A stretch of 64,000 bases of DNA, taken from the NCBI RefSeq assembly GCF_900101265.1, contig NZ_FMZS01000005.1:62001-126000 (forward strand), in the 5' to 3' direction. Of the stretch, positions 1 through 8,422 are shown in pieces. Source of the stretch: Massilia sp. PDC64 (GTDB lineage: Bacteria > Pseudomonadota > Gammaproteobacteria > Burkholderiales > Burkholderiaceae_D). A program made the position numbers and the translations under genes. Under the pieces are notes generated by a model. The model saw nothing but the letters and a program-made list of their open reading frames with translations, did not search any database and was not told where the DNA came from. The number at the start of each line of letters is the position of its first letter. Position 1 is the first letter of the stretch.

Positions 1-1098
1 AACTGGCAGCAGTACGCGGACAAGCTGTCCGACGGGCAAAAAGAGTTGTTCAAGAAGAATCCGGGCTTCTACATGGATGTCTACCCGAGCCACCGTACCG
101 CCGCGCAGCCGGAAGCGGTGCTTGCCAAGACCGTGCGCAATGCCACGAGCTGCAAGACCCTCAAGAACGGCCTGGCGGTCGAGCCGGAATGCCGCGGCGG
201 CATCCCTTTCCCGATCGCCAAGACCGGCTACGAGATGATGTGGAACCACCAGCTGCGCTACAAGGCCGACACCACGACCAAGCAGTCGCGCTCGTGGGTC
301 GTCGATTCCAGCGGCAAGGCCGTCATGACGGCGCAGCAGCAGACGTTCGAGGAAACGCCGTACTACCACGATGAACTCGACGGCCGCGACCCCGAGATGT
401 ACTGGCGCACCTACTCGGTCACCAGCGCGCCGATCCGCAAGGCGGGCGAAGTGACCGGCCTGATGGACTTCCTCGACCCGACCGAGAAGCCGCGCCGCGC
501 CTGGAGCTATGCGCCGGGACAGCGCCGCATCAAGCTGGCGCCCGAATTCTCGTACGACACCCCGGTGGCGAGCATGGGCGGCGTGACCCTGTTCGACGAA
601 CTGTTCGTGTTCTCGGGACAGATGGACCGTTTCGACTTCAAGCTGGTGGGCAAGAAGGAAATGTACGTGCCCTACAACGAGTACAAGCTGTACTTCGGCT
701 GCGGCGTCGAGGAGCAGTTCAAGGAGAAATACCCGAACCCGGCCTGCTGGCGCTGGGAACTGCATCGCATGTGGGTCGTCGAGGCGACGCTCAAGCCGGG
801 CTTCCGCCACGTCTACGCGAAGCGTACCTACTACATCGACGAGGACACCTACGGCGCCATGCTGTACGACGCGTACGACCGCAGCGGCCAGCTGTACCGC
901 TCGATCTTCAACTCGATGGTCCAGCTGTACGACGTCAACGCGCCGTACATGGTCAAGAACGTGGTCTTCGACTTCAACAAGGGCATGTACGCGCTCGTCA
1001 ACGATGGCCTGGTCGGCGGCTACGGCGTGGTCACCAAGCCGCGTCCGAACCGCGAGTTGAACCCGGAATCCATCGTGGCCAAGGAAACTGCACGCTAA
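1..1098 (+). CDS. DUF1329 family protein, 5' end outside window
   Basis: Open from base 1 in the frame that ends at a TAA at 1096-1098, so the start and signal peptide lie upstream of the window. The 365 visible residues match the full-length DUF1329 protein at 59917-61260 along their whole length; shared stretches include YPSHRTAA/YPTHRTAA, GGIPFPI, LFDELFVFSGQMDRFD and WELHRMWVVEA. DUF1329 proteins are exported, LolA/outer-lipoprotein-fold-like proteins of unproven role, usually beside DUF1302 outer-membrane proteins. The next genes (YCF48, MMPL) are the same as after the second copy, so this is the third gene of a conserved cassette whose DUF1302 partner should lie just left of the window. 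Family assignment is firm, function is not known. Confidence 0.9.
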   Translation, partial: NWQQYADKLSDGQKELFKKNPGFYMDVYPSHRTAAQPEAVLAKTVRNATSCKTLKNGLAVEPECRGGIPFPIAKTGYEMMWNHQLRYKADTTTKQSRSWVVDSSGKAVMTAQQQTFEETPYYHDELDGRDPEMYWRTYSVTSAPIRKAGEVTGLMDFLDPTEKPRRAWSYAPGQRRIKLAPEFSYDTPVASMGGVTLFDELFVFSGQMDRFDFKLVGKKEMYVPYNEYKLYFGCGVEEQFKEKYPNPACWRWELHRMWVVEATLKPGFRHVYAKRTYYIDEDTYGAMLYDAYDRSGQLYRSIFNSMVQLYDVNAPYMVKNVVFDFNKGMYALVNDGLVGGYGVVTKPRPNRELNPESIVAKETAR

Positions 1099-1207
1099 TC
1101 CAGTTCCTTGCCGGACAGGACCCGTGCGGCCTGTCCGGCCCTGTGGCGGGCATTGCCGTGGAGCGGTGCCCGCGCGCACGGATTCGTGCATCGCGATGGA
1201 GTCAGTT

Positions 1208-2353
1208 GTGAACAATTTGAATACGCTTAATGCGCGACCCGGCCGCCTGGCCGGCGTCGCGCGACATATGGCGGCGGCGGTGCTCGCCGTCGCCACCCTT
1301 GCCGCGGCCGCGGCGGGTGGTCCGGATCCGATCGACACCGCGGCGGCCCAGTCGGCGGCGGCGCTCAAGCGACCGCTGTCCGGCATCGCCGCGCAAGGCA
1401 GTACCCTCGTCGCCGTCGGCGCGCACGGCACCATCCTGCTGTCGGAAGACGCCGGCGCGACCTGGAAGCAGGCCGCAGTCCCCGTGGCCGCCGACCTGAC
1501 CACGGTACGCTTCACCGGACCGGGCGTCGCCTGGGCGCTCGGCCATGACGGCGTGGCGCTGCGCAGCGCCGACCGCGGCGCGACCTGGAGCAAGGTGCTC
1601 GACGGGCGCACCCTGCTGGCCCTCCTGAACAACCATTACCGCGGCCTGGCCGCGCGCGGCGACGCCGGTGCGGTGGCGGTGCTGGACGAAGTCAAGCGCG
1701 CCGCCGCGCAATCGGCCACGCCGGACGTACTGTCCTATCCTTTCCTGGACATCAGCATCGACGCGGGCGGCGAAGGCTTCCTGGCCGGCGCGTTCGGCCT
1801 GCTGCTGCATACGCGCGACGGCGGCAAGAGCTGGGAACCCTGGCTCGAACGCGCCGACAACGACCGCCGCATGCACCTGTATGCCCTCGAACGGGCGCCG
1901 GACGGCCTGTTCTACCTGGCGGGCGAGCAGGGCCTGCTGCGCCGCTACGACCGCGCGGCGGGCCGTTTCGCGAAGCTCGAGTCGCCTTATGCGGGCACGT
2001 TCTTCGGGCTGAAAGCCGGCGACGCGGGGCTGGCCGCCTTCGGCCTGCGCGGCAGCGCCTTCGTCAGCGCCGACGGCGGGACCAGCTGGAAGCAGGTCGC
2101 GCTCGGCACCGAGGCCACCGTGGTCGACGCCGTGGCCTGCGCGCCGGGCGAGATGGCGTTCGTCACGCAGGACGGGCGGGTCCTGCTCGGCCGCGGCGGC
2201 AAGGCGACCGACGCCGGCGCGGCGCGCGGCGGCGAGGTGGCCGGCGTGGCCCAGGCCGGGGCTGGCCTGCTGGTGCTGGCCGGCAGCGCCGGCACAAGAC
2301 AGGTCCGCATCCACGGCTGCGGCACGGATAACGCAAGAATCGGGAAGAACTGA
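1208..2353 (+). CDS. YCF48/BNR-repeat beta-propeller protein
   Basis: 381 residues. The GTG at 1208 is preferred because GGAG (1198-1201) lies six bases upstream; the in-frame ATG at 1196 would start inside that ribosome site. A hydrophobic Ala-rich segment follows (MAAAVLAVATLAAAAAGG), a likely signal peptide. The rest carries Asp-box/BNR repeats: SEDAGATW, SADRGATW, TRDGGKSW and SADGGTSW. The fold is that of the photosystem II assembly factor YCF48, but here it is probably a periplasmic partner of the MMPL permease that begins one base after its stop. A paralogue sits in the same position at 61277-62353. It may help substrate hand-over between permease and envelope; that is inference from position. 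Confidence 0.82.
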   Translation: MNNLNTLNARPGRLAGVARHMAAAVLAVATLAAAAAGGPDPIDTAAAQSAAALKRPLSGIAAQGSTLVAVGAHGTILLSEDAGATWKQAAVPVAADLTTVRFTGPGVAWALGHDGVALRSADRGATWSKVLDGRTLLALLNNHYRGLAARGDAGAVAVLDEVKRAAAQSATPDVLSYPFLDISIDAGGEGFLAGAFGLLLHTRDGGKSWEPWLERADNDRRMHLYALERAPDGLFYLAGEQGLLRRYDRAAGRFAKLESPYAGTFFGLKAGDAGLAAFGLRGSAFVSADGGTSWKQVALGTEATVVDAVACAPGEMAFVTQDGRVLLGRGGKATDAGAARGGEVAGVAQAGAGLLVLAGSAGTRQVRIHGCGTDNARIGKN

Positions 2354-2354
2354 C

Positions 2355-4811
2355 ATGGCAGCGCACGGCAATCAACCCCGCATGCCCGTGGTACGGGACG
2401 TGCAAGACTTCGATCGCGCTTCGGGCAACCTGCTCGAACGCGTGATCTTCAACCACCGCCTGGTCGTGCTGCTCGCATGCCTGCTGGCCACGCTGTTCCT
2501 CGGCTATTCGGCGACCCGGATCAAGGTCAATGCCAACTTCGAGCGCATGATCCCGCTCGGCAGCCCGTATATCCAGAACTACCTCGCGAACAAGGATCAG
2601 CTGCCGGGCCTCGGCAACACGGTGCGGATCGTCGTCGAGAACAAGACCGGCGACATCTATGACCCGGCCTACCTCGACGTCATGCGCAAGGTGAACGACG
2701 ACCTGTACATGATCGACGGCGTCGACCGCTCGTGGATGAAGTCGATCTGGATGCCGATCGTGCGCTGGCGCGAGGTGACCGAGGACGGCATCACGGGCGG
2801 CCCCGTGATGCCGCCCCAGTTCGACGGCAGCCCCGCCGAACTGGCCAGGCTGCGCGCCAACGTGGCCAAGGCCGGCATCGTCGGGCGCCTCGTCGCGCTC
2901 GACATGAAATCGAGCATGATCGTCGCGCCGCTGCTCGACCGCGACCCCAAGACCGGCGAGCCGCTCGACTACGGCGCGTTCTCGCGCAAGCTGGAAGACA
3001 AGATCCGCACCTACGAGAGCGCGAAGATCGGCATTCACATCGTCGGCTTCGCCAAGATCGTCGGCGACCTGATCGACGGCCTGAAGGCGGTGATGATGTT
3101 CTTCGCCGTCTCGGTGGCCGTCGCCACCGTGTTCGTCTACCTGTACACGCGCTGCGTGCGCAGCACCGTGCTGCTGGTGGCGGCCGCGGTGATCGGCGTC
3201 CTGTGGCTGCTCGGCCTGATGCAGCTGCTCGGCTACGAGCTCGACCCGTACTCGATCCTGGTCCCGTTCCTGATCTTCGCGATCGGCCTCTCGCATGGCG
3301 CCCAGAAAATGAACGGCATCATCCAGGACATCGGGCGCGGCACCCACAAGTACGTCGCCGCGCGCTACACGTTCCGCCGCCTGTTCGTGGCCGGCGTCAC
3401 GGCGCTGCTGGCCAACATCGTCGGCTTCGCCGTGCTGATCATCATCGACATCCCGGTCATCCGCGACCTCGCGATCACCACCAGCATCGGCGTGTCGGTG
3501 CTGGTCTTCACGAAGCTGTTCCTGATCCCGGTGGCGCTGTCCTACATCGGCATCGGCAAGAAGGCGGCGCAGCGCGCGCTGGACGCCGACCGCGACATGG
3601 CCCAGGGCCAGTCGCTGCTGGGCCGCGTGTGGGGCCGCCTCGACGCGCTGACCGGGCGCCGCTGGGCGTTCGGCGTGAGCCTCCTCGCGCTGCTCGTCAC
3701 CGTGGCGTCGGCGATCGTGATGCAGGGCCTGCGCATCGGCGACCTCGACGCCGGCGCGCCGGAACTGCGGCCCGACTCGCGCTACAACCGCGACAACGCC
3801 TACATCACGCGCAACTACGGCCTGTCGAGCGACCAGTTCGTGGTGATCATGAAGACCGCCGACGAGGGCTGCCGCCTGTATTCGGCGCTGACGAAGATGG
3901 ACGGCCTGGCGCAGCTGCTGCGCGCGGACCCGGCGGTGCAGACCACCACGTCGCTGGCCGAGGCCGTGCGCTTCACCACCGCCGCGATGTCGGAAGGCAG
4001 CGCCAAGTGGATGACGATCAGCCGCAACCAGGCGATCACCGACGGCGCCATGACGGCGGCGGCGATCGCGACGCCCGACATCACCAACCAGAGCTGCTCG
4101 GTGTCGCCCCTCGTGGTCTACCTGCGCGACCACAAGGCGGACACCGTGGCGCGCATCCTCAAGACGTCGAGCCAGTACGCCCAGGCCAACAACACCCCGG
4201 CCGGCGCCAAGGAGCCCGTGACCTTCCTGCTGGCGGCGGGCAATGCCGGCATCGAGGCCGCCACCAACATCGAGGTCGGCAAGAGCATCGTCATGATGTA
4301 CCTGGCCGTCTACGGCTCGACCGCCTTGCTGTGCCTGATCACGTTCCGCAGCGTGCGCGCCACCATCGTCGCGCTGATCCCGCTCGTGATCACGACCGTC
4401 CTGTGCAAGGCGCTGATGGTCTGGCTGGGCATCGGGCTGAAAGTGGCGACCCTGCCGGTGATCGCGGTCGGGGTGGGGGTCGGGGTCGACTACGCGCTGT
4501 ACCTGCTGTCGGTGCAGCTGGCGTGCCAGCGGCGCGGCGACAGCCTGCGCGCGGCCTACCGCCGTTCGCTCGACTTCACCGGCAAGGTCGTGGCCCTGGT
4601 CGGCATGACGATGGCCGCCGGCGTCGTGACGTGGGCCTGGTCGCCGATCAAGTTTCAGGCCGACATGGGCATCCTGCTGACCTTCATGTTCCTGTGGAAT
4701 ATGCTCGGCGCGCTCGTGCTCACGCCGGCGCTGTCGTATTTCCTGCTCAATCCCCGCCGCGCACAGGACGATGCGTGCGTCAGCCCTACCTTGGAGAAAA
4801 ACTATGTTTGA
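2355..4811 (+). CDS. MMPL/RND-family transporter permease
   Basis: 818 residues, shorter than tripartite RND pumps (about 1,000+) and typical of the MMPL/sterol-sensing-domain branch. It has a TM helix near residues 35-55, a periplasmic loop, a TM bundle, a second loop (from about 460) and a second TM bundle. The second half has the proton-relay motif GVGVGVDYALYLL; the matching place in the first half reads FAIGLSHGAQKMNG with no Asp-Tyr pair. The right-hand paralogue shows the same SHGAQ motif. The start follows the YCF48 stop by one base and the end overlaps the next gene by eight bases, so it is translated within the operon. A lipid or hydrophobic substrate is likely, direction unknown. 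Confidence 0.87.
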   Translation: MAAHGNQPRMPVVRDVQDFDRASGNLLERVIFNHRLVVLLACLLATLFLGYSATRIKVNANFERMIPLGSPYIQNYLANKDQLPGLGNTVRIVVENKTGDIYDPAYLDVMRKVNDDLYMIDGVDRSWMKSIWMPIVRWREVTEDGITGGPVMPPQFDGSPAELARLRANVAKAGIVGRLVALDMKSSMIVAPLLDRDPKTGEPLDYGAFSRKLEDKIRTYESAKIGIHIVGFAKIVGDLIDGLKAVMMFFAVSVAVATVFVYLYTRCVRSTVLLVAAAVIGVLWLLGLMQLLGYELDPYSILVPFLIFAIGLSHGAQKMNGIIQDIGRGTHKYVAARYTFRRLFVAGVTALLANIVGFAVLIIIDIPVIRDLAITTSIGVSVLVFTKLFLIPVALSYIGIGKKAAQRALDADRDMAQGQSLLGRVWGRLDALTGRRWAFGVSLLALLVTVASAIVMQGLRIGDLDAGAPELRPDSRYNRDNAYITRNYGLSSDQFVVIMKTADEGCRLYSALTKMDGLAQLLRADPAVQTTTSLAEAVRFTTAAMSEGSAKWMTISRNQAITDGAMTAAAIATPDITNQSCSVSPLVVYLRDHKADTVARILKTSSQYAQANNTPAGAKEPVTFLLAAGNAGIEAATNIEVGKSIVMMYLAVYGSTALLCLITFRSVRATIVALIPLVITTVLCKALMVWLGIGLKVATLPVIAVGVGVGVDYALYLLSVQLACQRRGDSLRAAYRRSLDFTGKVVALVGMTMAAGVVTWAWSPIKFQADMGILLTFMFLWNMLGALVLTPALSYFLLNPRRAQDDACVSPTLEKNYV

Positions 4812-5769
4812 CCTGCTGCTGTCAGCCGACATGATGCTGCCCGACCCGGACGGCATGACCGACCTGCTCGTGAGCAAGCTGGGGGTGCACAGCCACCCGA
4901 ACTGGCGCCAGGCCTTCGACAACCATCCGTACATCGCGCATTTCCTGCGCGTGCACAAATCGCTGGCGGTGTCGCCGACGCGCCTGGAACCGCAGTGGCA
5001 CCTGGACTACGACAATCCCGGCGATCCGATGTTCCACGAGTTCCTGGAGAGCCTGAAGGACTACCAGGGCCGCCACCGCCCGATGCTGACGCACTCGGTG
5101 GTGCTGGCGCTGCAGGGCCCGAAGTTCGACGTCTTCGTCGACAAGCTGATGCGCCGCGGTCTGGCCTTCCGCATGGCCCAGCGCACGCCCGAGATGCCGT
5201 TCGACCGCCTGTGGCTGGGCGCGACGCCGGAACGCCCGCGCTACACGCCCGCCGTCGACGGCGGCCTGTGCATCGAGGTGATGCCGACCGAGCCGCTGCA
5301 GATGCCGCCCGAAACCTTCGCCAGCCCGCCGGCCCAGCCGCGCGACCCCAAGCCGGGCGACATGGTGCGGATCAGCGCGCGCGCGTTCATCGTGCGCGAT
5401 CTCGACCACACGCTGCGCTGCTGCTCGACGAACCTCGACTGGGAACCGCGCGGCGGCGTCGAACTGCTGGCCCGCGAAGGCCAGCGCCGCGCCGTGATGC
5501 CGTTCACGGTCGCCAACAGCGCCGCCCTGCACGTGATCCAGCCGACCGCCTGGAACACCCCGGCCGCGCACTACCTCAACAACTGGGGGCCGGGCCTGTA
5601 CTACATCCGCATCGCCGTGCACGGCCTGGAAGCCAAGGCCGACGACCTGCGCGCGCGCGGCACGCGCTTCACCTGGGTCGAGGAATCGGAGTCCGCCGGC
5701 GGACGTCCGCTGATCCGGATCGAGCCGTCGGAACTGCGCGGCCAGGTCATCGAGTTCGAGGAAGCGTGA
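4804..5769 (+). CDS. VOC (glyoxalase-fold) family protein
   Basis: 321 residues. ATG at 4804 has GGAG at 4793-4796 (seven-base gap) and overlaps the end of the MMPL gene. The C-terminal half contains a vicinal-oxygen-chelate-like module: ARAFIVRDLDHTLRCC near residue 195, then YYIRIAVHGLEAKADDLRARG and a terminal GQVIEFEE, the usual closing beta strand that carries a metal-ligand Glu in active VOC enzymes. The N-terminal half may be a degenerate repeat of the fold. VOC enzymes include extradiol dioxygenases, isomerases and epimerases; nothing here fixes the reaction. Being inside a catabolic operon suggests it acts on a ring-cleavage or CoA-thioester intermediate, but that is inference. Confidence 0.6.
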   Translation: MFDLLLSADMMLPDPDGMTDLLVSKLGVHSHPNWRQAFDNHPYIAHFLRVHKSLAVSPTRLEPQWHLDYDNPGDPMFHEFLESLKDYQGRHRPMLTHSVVLALQGPKFDVFVDKLMRRGLAFRMAQRTPEMPFDRLWLGATPERPRYTPAVDGGLCIEVMPTEPLQMPPETFASPPAQPRDPKPGDMVRISARAFIVRDLDHTLRCCSTNLDWEPRGGVELLAREGQRRAVMPFTVANSAALHVIQPTAWNTPAAHYLNNWGPGLYYIRIAVHGLEAKADDLRARGTRFTWVEESESAGGRPLIRIEPSELRGQVIEFEEA

Positions 5770-5770
5770 C

Positions 5771-6601
5771 ATGGACGACACCGAATCGAAGGGCAGCGAC
5801 GTCGTGCGGGTGCGCGTCGTCAACGAGGCCGTGACCATCGAGCGCGAAGGCGGCCTCGGTTGGGTGGTGCTGACGCGCCCCGGCCAGATCAACGCCATCA
5901 ACGACGACATCCGCAACGGCGTGCCGGAGGCGCTGCGCGAACTCGACGCCGACCCGGCGATCCGCGTGATCGCGATCCGAGGCGCGGGTCCGCGCGGGTT
6001 TTGCGCCGGCGCCGACATCAAGGAAAAGCGCGGTCCGGAAACCGCGATCGAGGTGCGCACGCGGATGCAGGGCGCACGGTGGATCGAAGCAATCGACGCC
6101 GTCCAGAAGCCGGTGATCGCCGCGGTGCACGGCTATTGCATGGGCGGCGGCCTGGAGCTGGCGCTGGCCTGCGACATCCGCTACGCGACGCCGGACGCCG
6201 TCTTCAGCCTGCCGGAGACGGCGCTTGGCCTGATTCCCGGCGGCGGCGGCACCCAGCGCCTGGCGCGCGTGGTGGGACCCGGCCGGGCGATGGACCTGCT
6301 GCTGACCGGCGAGCGCCTCGACGCGGCCGCGGCGAAGGACATCGGGCTGGTCACGCGCGTCGCGCGCGCGCCGGAGGCGCTGGTCGACGAGGTACGCGCG
6401 TTCGCCACGCGCATCGCGGCGCGCGCGCCGGCGGCCACGCTGCTGGTCAAGCGCGCGGCCCGCAGCGCCCTCGACCTGGAACTGAAGCAGGGGCTGGACC
6501 TGGAACTGGACCTGTTCGCCCTGCTCAAGCCGAGCGAAGACGCACGAGAAGCCGCGCTGGCCTTCAGCGAAAAGCGGCCGCCCAATTTCATCGGCCGCTG
6601 A
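5771..6601 (+). CDS. enoyl-CoA hydratase/isomerase (crotonase family)
   Basis: 276 residues, normal crotonase length. Oxyanion-hole motif RGFCAGADIKE and the segment GYCMGGGLELALACDIRYA are present, followed by SLPETALGLIPGGGGTQRL. Both acidic residues of hydratase-competent crotonases are kept: the Glu in GGGLELA and the one in PETALGLIPG. So water addition to an enoyl-CoA is plausible, not only isomerisation. It begins two bases after the VOC stop. No CoA ligase or thiolase is visible in this operon, so the CoA ester must be made elsewhere or by upstream genes. The N-terminal 20 residues extend beyond the usual family start; an internal start is possible. Confidence 0.9.
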   Translation: MDDTESKGSDVVRVRVVNEAVTIEREGGLGWVVLTRPGQINAINDDIRNGVPEALRELDADPAIRVIAIRGAGPRGFCAGADIKEKRGPETAIEVRTRMQGARWIEAIDAVQKPVIAAVHGYCMGGGLELALACDIRYATPDAVFSLPETALGLIPGGGGTQRLARVVGPGRAMDLLLTGERLDAAAAKDIGLVTRVARAPEALVDEVRAFATRIAARAPAATLLVKRAARSALDLELKQGLDLELDLFALLKPSEDAREAALAFSEKRPPNFIGR

Positions 6602-6629
6602 GCGCGGCCCAACCTGACGGAGACCGGGT

Positions 6630-7472
6630 ATGAACGAACAAGAACACAAAGGGAAGCTGGACGGACGGGTCGCGATCGTGACCGGCGCCGCCGGCGGCCT
6701 GGGCGCCGAGGCGGCGCGCGTGCTGGCCGCGCATGGCGCGCGGGTAACCATCGTCGACATCGACGGCGAGGGCGCGCGCAAGGTCGCGGCGGGCATCGAG
6801 GCGCAGGGCGGACAGGCGCTGGCGCTGCGATGCGATATTTCGAGCGAGGCCGAGGTGAGCGCGATGGTCGAGGCGGTGGTGGCGCGCTTCGGACGCGTCG
6901 ACGTCCTGCACAACAACGCGGCCGTACTGAACGTGGAACAGCGCCGGCGCGACCGCGACGTCGTCAACATGGACGTCGACGCGTGGGATCGCGCCATGGC
7001 GGTCAACCTGCGCGGCGCCATGTTGTGCAGCAAATACGCGATCCGCGAGATGCTCAAGCATGGGCGCGGCTCGGTAATCTTCGTCACCTCCGGCCTGGGC
7101 GCCCAGGGCGACCTGTCGCTGACGGCCTACGCGGCGTCGAAGGCGGCGCTGGCGATGCTGGCGCGCTCGGTGGCGGCGCAGTACGGCAAGCAGGGCATCC
7201 GCTCGAACGCGCTGCAGATCGGGCTGGCCCCGGCCGAGAACGCGCACGAGAGCATGCCGGCGCCGCTGCTCGAGATCCTGCGCGAGAACCACCTGACGCC
7301 CGAACTGGGCACGCCGCGCCAGATCGCCGACGTCGTGGCGTTCCTGGCGTCCGACGAATCGGCCTTCGTCACGGGCACCACACTGGTGGCGGACGGCGGC
7401 TTCGGCAGCCATACGCCTTCGCTGGTGGCGATGAAGGCCTTGTTTGCGCAGACCGGCGCGAAGGGGATGTGA
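6630..7472 (+). CDS. short-chain dehydrogenase/reductase (SDR)
   Basis: 280 residues of classical SDR. Cofactor motif TGAAGGLG near residue 20, Asp of VDID at the end of beta-2 (favouring NAD+ over NADP+), NNAAV after beta-4, Ser in FVTSG and the YAASK catalytic Tyr-Lys pair. GGAG at 6619-6622 sets the ATG at 6630. The stop overlaps the next ATG by one base, so the two are probably coupled. Such SDRs oxidise hydroxyacyl-CoAs, ring cis-diols or alcohols; with the neighbouring oxygenase-like pair either a diol dehydrogenase or a 3-hydroxyacyl-CoA dehydrogenase role is reasonable. The exact substrate cannot be read from sequence. Confidence 0.9.
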   Translation: MNEQEHKGKLDGRVAIVTGAAGGLGAEAARVLAAHGARVTIVDIDGEGARKVAAGIEAQGGQALALRCDISSEAEVSAMVEAVVARFGRVDVLHNNAAVLNVEQRRRDRDVVNMDVDAWDRAMAVNLRGAMLCSKYAIREMLKHGRGSVIFVTSGLGAQGDLSLTAYAASKAALAMLARSVAAQYGKQGIRSNALQIGLAPAENAHESMPAPLLEILRENHLTPELGTPRQIADVVAFLASDESAFVTGTTLVADGGFGSHTPSLVAMKALFAQTGAKGM

Positions 7473-8398
7473 TGAAAGCTGCCATCATTCATGAACGCGG
7501 CGCGGCGCCGGTCATCGCGGAGTTTCCGGAACCCGCGCCGCGCGACGGCGCGGTCCTGATCGACGTCGACACGGCCGGCCTGGGCGGCTGGGACGTGCTG
7601 GGCGCGTACCGCCTCGGCGTCCAATACCCGTGCGTGATCCGCGGCGAGGGCGTGGGCCGCGCGCCGGACGGGCGCCGGGTCTATTTCGGCGAGCGCTCCG
7701 TGCTGCCGTACGGCGCCTGGGCCGAGCGCACCCTGGTGCCGGTCGAGGAAGTCTGGGACGTGCCGGACGACGTCGACGACCGCACCGCGATCGCCATGGG
7801 TATCGCCGCCACCGGCGCCCTGGTGCCGCTGGAGCAGGCAAAGATCCAGCCGGGCGAGCAGGTGCTGGTGCTGGGCGCGACGGGCACGCTGGGCCAGATC
7901 GCGCTGCAACTGGCGCGTTACCTGGGCGCCGGGCGCGTGGTCGCCGCGGCCCGCTCCGCCGACGCGCTGGAGCGGCTGAAGGCGCGCGGCATCGCCGACG
8001 AGATCGTGGTGCTGGGCGGCGGCGACGATGCCGCGAAACTGCAGGCGGTCACGGAAGACGGCTTCGACGTCGTGCTCGACCTGGTCTGCGGCCAGCCGAT
8101 GCTGGACGCCCTGAAGGCGACGCGCTGGGGCGCGCGCATCATGACCATCGGCACCGGGGCCGGGCGCAAGGTCAACCTCGACATCGCCGACCTGCTGTTC
8201 CGCACGCTGTCGTGCATCGGCACCGGCCAGCGGCCGCCGGCCGACCGCCGCGCGATCTGGGAGCGCCTGCTGCGCATCGCGCGCGAGCAGGACATCCGGA
8301 TCGACTACAGCGATTTCGCGTTCGACGACGCCGGCGCGGCCTGGGCGGCGCAGGTGGCCGGACCGCACGCGAAGATCACCGCGCGCGTGCGCGGCTGA
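7472..8398 (+). CDS. zinc-independent quinone oxidoreductase-like dehydrogenase (MDR family)
   Basis: 308 residues. ATG at 7472 shares a base with the SDR stop. N-terminal GroES-like domain, then a Rossmann domain with GATGTLGQIALQLA near residue 130. The zinc-ligand signature GHE of alcohol dehydrogenases is absent; the equivalent place reads RGEGVG, so it belongs with the zinc-free quinone reductase/enoyl reductase branch that uses NADPH. Within the operon it may reduce a double bond or a quinone made by the adjacent oxygenase. Family is firm, substrate unknown. Confidence 0.87.
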   Translation: MKAAIIHERGAAPVIAEFPEPAPRDGAVLIDVDTAGLGGWDVLGAYRLGVQYPCVIRGEGVGRAPDGRRVYFGERSVLPYGAWAERTLVPVEEVWDVPDDVDDRTAIAMGIAATGALVPLEQAKIQPGEQVLVLGATGTLGQIALQLARYLGAGRVVAAARSADALERLKARGIADEIVVLGGGDDAAKLQAVTEDGFDVVLDLVCGQPMLDALKATRWGARIMTIGTGAGRKVNLDIADLLFRTLSCIGTGQRPPADRRAIWERLLRIAREQDIRIDYSDFAFDDAGAAWAAQVAGPHAKITARVRG

Positions 8399-8422
8399 CG
8401 CCCGGCGCGGAAAGGTAGACGA

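Noticed and set aside
2163-4958. 931-codon open frame on the minus strand over the MMPL gene
   Set aside because: Low-complexity Arg/His/Asp/Gln-rich translation with no family motif; it mirrors the codon pattern of the real + strand gene.
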